The notes below the pieces were generated by a model. That model ran no database searches. It saw only the letters and a list, made by a program, of their open reading frames with translations, and was not told where the DNA came from. The translations under genes were made by a program, and so were the position numbers. A stretch of 6,820 bases of DNA from Thermogutta sp. (GTDB taxonomy: Bacteria; Planctomycetota; Planctomycetia; Pirellulales; Thermoguttaceae): NCBI RefSeq assembly GCF_014359955.1, contig NZ_JACIYL010000180.1, forward strand, positions 1 to 6,820, written 5' to 3'. Below are positions 6,219 through 6,820 of this stretch, piece after piece (the first letter of the stretch is position 1; each line of letters opens with the position of its first letter).

Positions 6219-6365
6219 GGCTCGCGATGTCCTTCCCCGATATGCTTTCGTCAAAAAGTGTTAGGCCAGGCCGTTCCCGTGTGGATCTTTCCGCCGAGGG
6301 CGGGAAGTGTCATAATCCAACGGGGCCGAATCGTGGCACGTTTTTTCCACTCTCAGGGAGATCCG

Positions 6366-6393
6366 CTACGGCGCGTAGACCTCCGTCTGTCAA
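6366..6393 (-). promoter_or_regulatory. Possible -35 element and palindrome in the divergent nuclease/exported-protein spacer
   Basis: The 204-bp spacer between the nuclease start and the exported-protein start carries, on the minus strand, a perfect TTGACA (6393-6388), but no good -10 lies 16-18 nt further on. Just beyond it CTACG GCG CGTAG (6366-6378) forms a perfect 5-bp dyad, which might be an operator. On the plus strand CATAAT (6311-6316) resembles a -10 without a convincing -35. All are weak. Confidence 0.25.
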
Positions 6394-6422
6394 CCGTTCA
6401 GTTTTGCCAAAGGAGTTCACCC

Positions 6423-6820
6423 ATGCGGTCATTACGAAACTCTCCGTCGGTGGTGCCGGTGCGCCACGGCGGTTTTGTGGTCATCGTCGCCGCACTTTGG
6501 AGTGGCCTGTATACGCCCTGTTTCAGCCAGGAAATCGTCCTGGAGAACCAATTCGTCCGGTATGTCGTCGGCCCCGATGGTCGAAATGTGAGCTTGACGG
6601 ATAAACTCGGCCAGGGGGAACAACTCATCACAACTCAAACCGGCTACATCGTGACGTACCACCAGGCGGGGAAAACGTTTCTTCCCCGACGATGCATCAA
6701 AAACGGTGACAGACTCACCGCGGAATTCGAAAATGGCCGCGTCGTGCTGGAAGTTACGTCCCGGCTGCATCATTTTACGTTCCGCATCGCGTCGGTGGAG
6801 GGCAATCCCGAGGAAATTCG
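6423..6820 (+). CDS. Exported protein of unknown function, 3' end cut by window edge
   Basis: An open frame of 132 complete codons starts at ATG 6423 and reaches the window end. AAGGAG lies 7-8 nt upstream, a strong ribosome-binding site that supports this start. Residues 1-36 look like a Sec signal peptide: Arg2, Arg5 and Arg14 before a hydrophobic core (about 16-30, FVVIVAALW), then a likely cleavage near Ser35-Gln36. Cys33 does not sit in a proper lipobox, so a lipoprotein is unlikely. The visible mature part (EIVLENQFVRYVV onward) has alternating hydrophobic residues typical of a beta-sandwich, as seen at the N-terminus of some secreted carbohydrate-active enzymes, but I cannot assign a family. 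It is transcribed away from the nuclease gene and shows no evident link to the signalling genes. Confidence 0.85.
   Translation, partial: MRSLRNSPSVVPVRHGGFVVIVAALWSGLYTPCFSQEIVLENQFVRYVVGPDGRNVSLTDKLGQGEQLITTQTGYIVTYHQAGKTFLPRRCIKNGDRLTAEFENGRVVLEVTSRLHHFTFRIASVEGNPEEI

Noticed and set aside
6331..6346. Possible intrinsic terminator (CGTGGCACG followed by six T)
   Set aside because: The stem would be only four pairs around a single base, too small to form, and it lies upstream of a gene start rather than after a gene.

Overview
This window looks like a moderately GC-rich bacterial chromosome segment, most likely from a planctomycete (Pirellulales/Thermogutta-like). That placement is an inference. 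It rests on the HDOD protein, whose sequence resembles planctomycete HDOD proteins as I remember them, on the mix of small stand-alone signalling genes, and on the long non-coding gaps. No rRNA, tRNA, CRISPR array or transposase was recognised.

Layout: (1) Positions 1-1798 hold two minus-strand genes in tandem. The first transcribed is an HDOD-domain protein (932-1798). It is followed after 100 bp by a PAS-domain protein (1-831), which runs off the left edge, so any output domain lies outside the window. (2) Positions 1799-2505 are about 700 bp of non-coding DNA between divergent transcription units. Close to the plus-strand gene it holds a nested inverted-repeat structure (2343-2409), bracketed by imperfect direct repeats. 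(3) Positions 2506-5280 hold a plus-strand pair: a 766-residue GAF/GAF-like/PAS/HisKA-HATPase protein and a 142-residue stand-alone receiver (REC) protein. (4) A minus-strand gene (5265-6218) encodes a membrane-anchored Mrr-type PD-(D/E)xK nuclease-like protein and converges on the receiver gene with a 16-bp overlap. (5) A plus-strand gene begins at 6423, encodes an exported protein of unknown function, and is cut by the right edge.

The first five genes other than the nuclease appear to form a signalling island: HDOD + PAS on one strand, histidine-kinase-like + REC on the other. The most notable observation is that the histidine-kinase-like protein has lost its phosphoacceptor histidine (Arg483), the asparagine of the N-box (Gly624) and the glycine-rich G2 box, yet its reading frame is intact and the adjacent REC protein keeps all its phosphorylation residues. 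It therefore looks like a pseudokinase or a scaffold/phosphatase-type sensor. Any real phosphodonor would have to be another kinase, possibly the truncated PAS protein. This PAS/HDOD/pseudokinase/REC arrangement, with a structured leader in front of the pseudokinase, is the best candidate here for an undescribed system.
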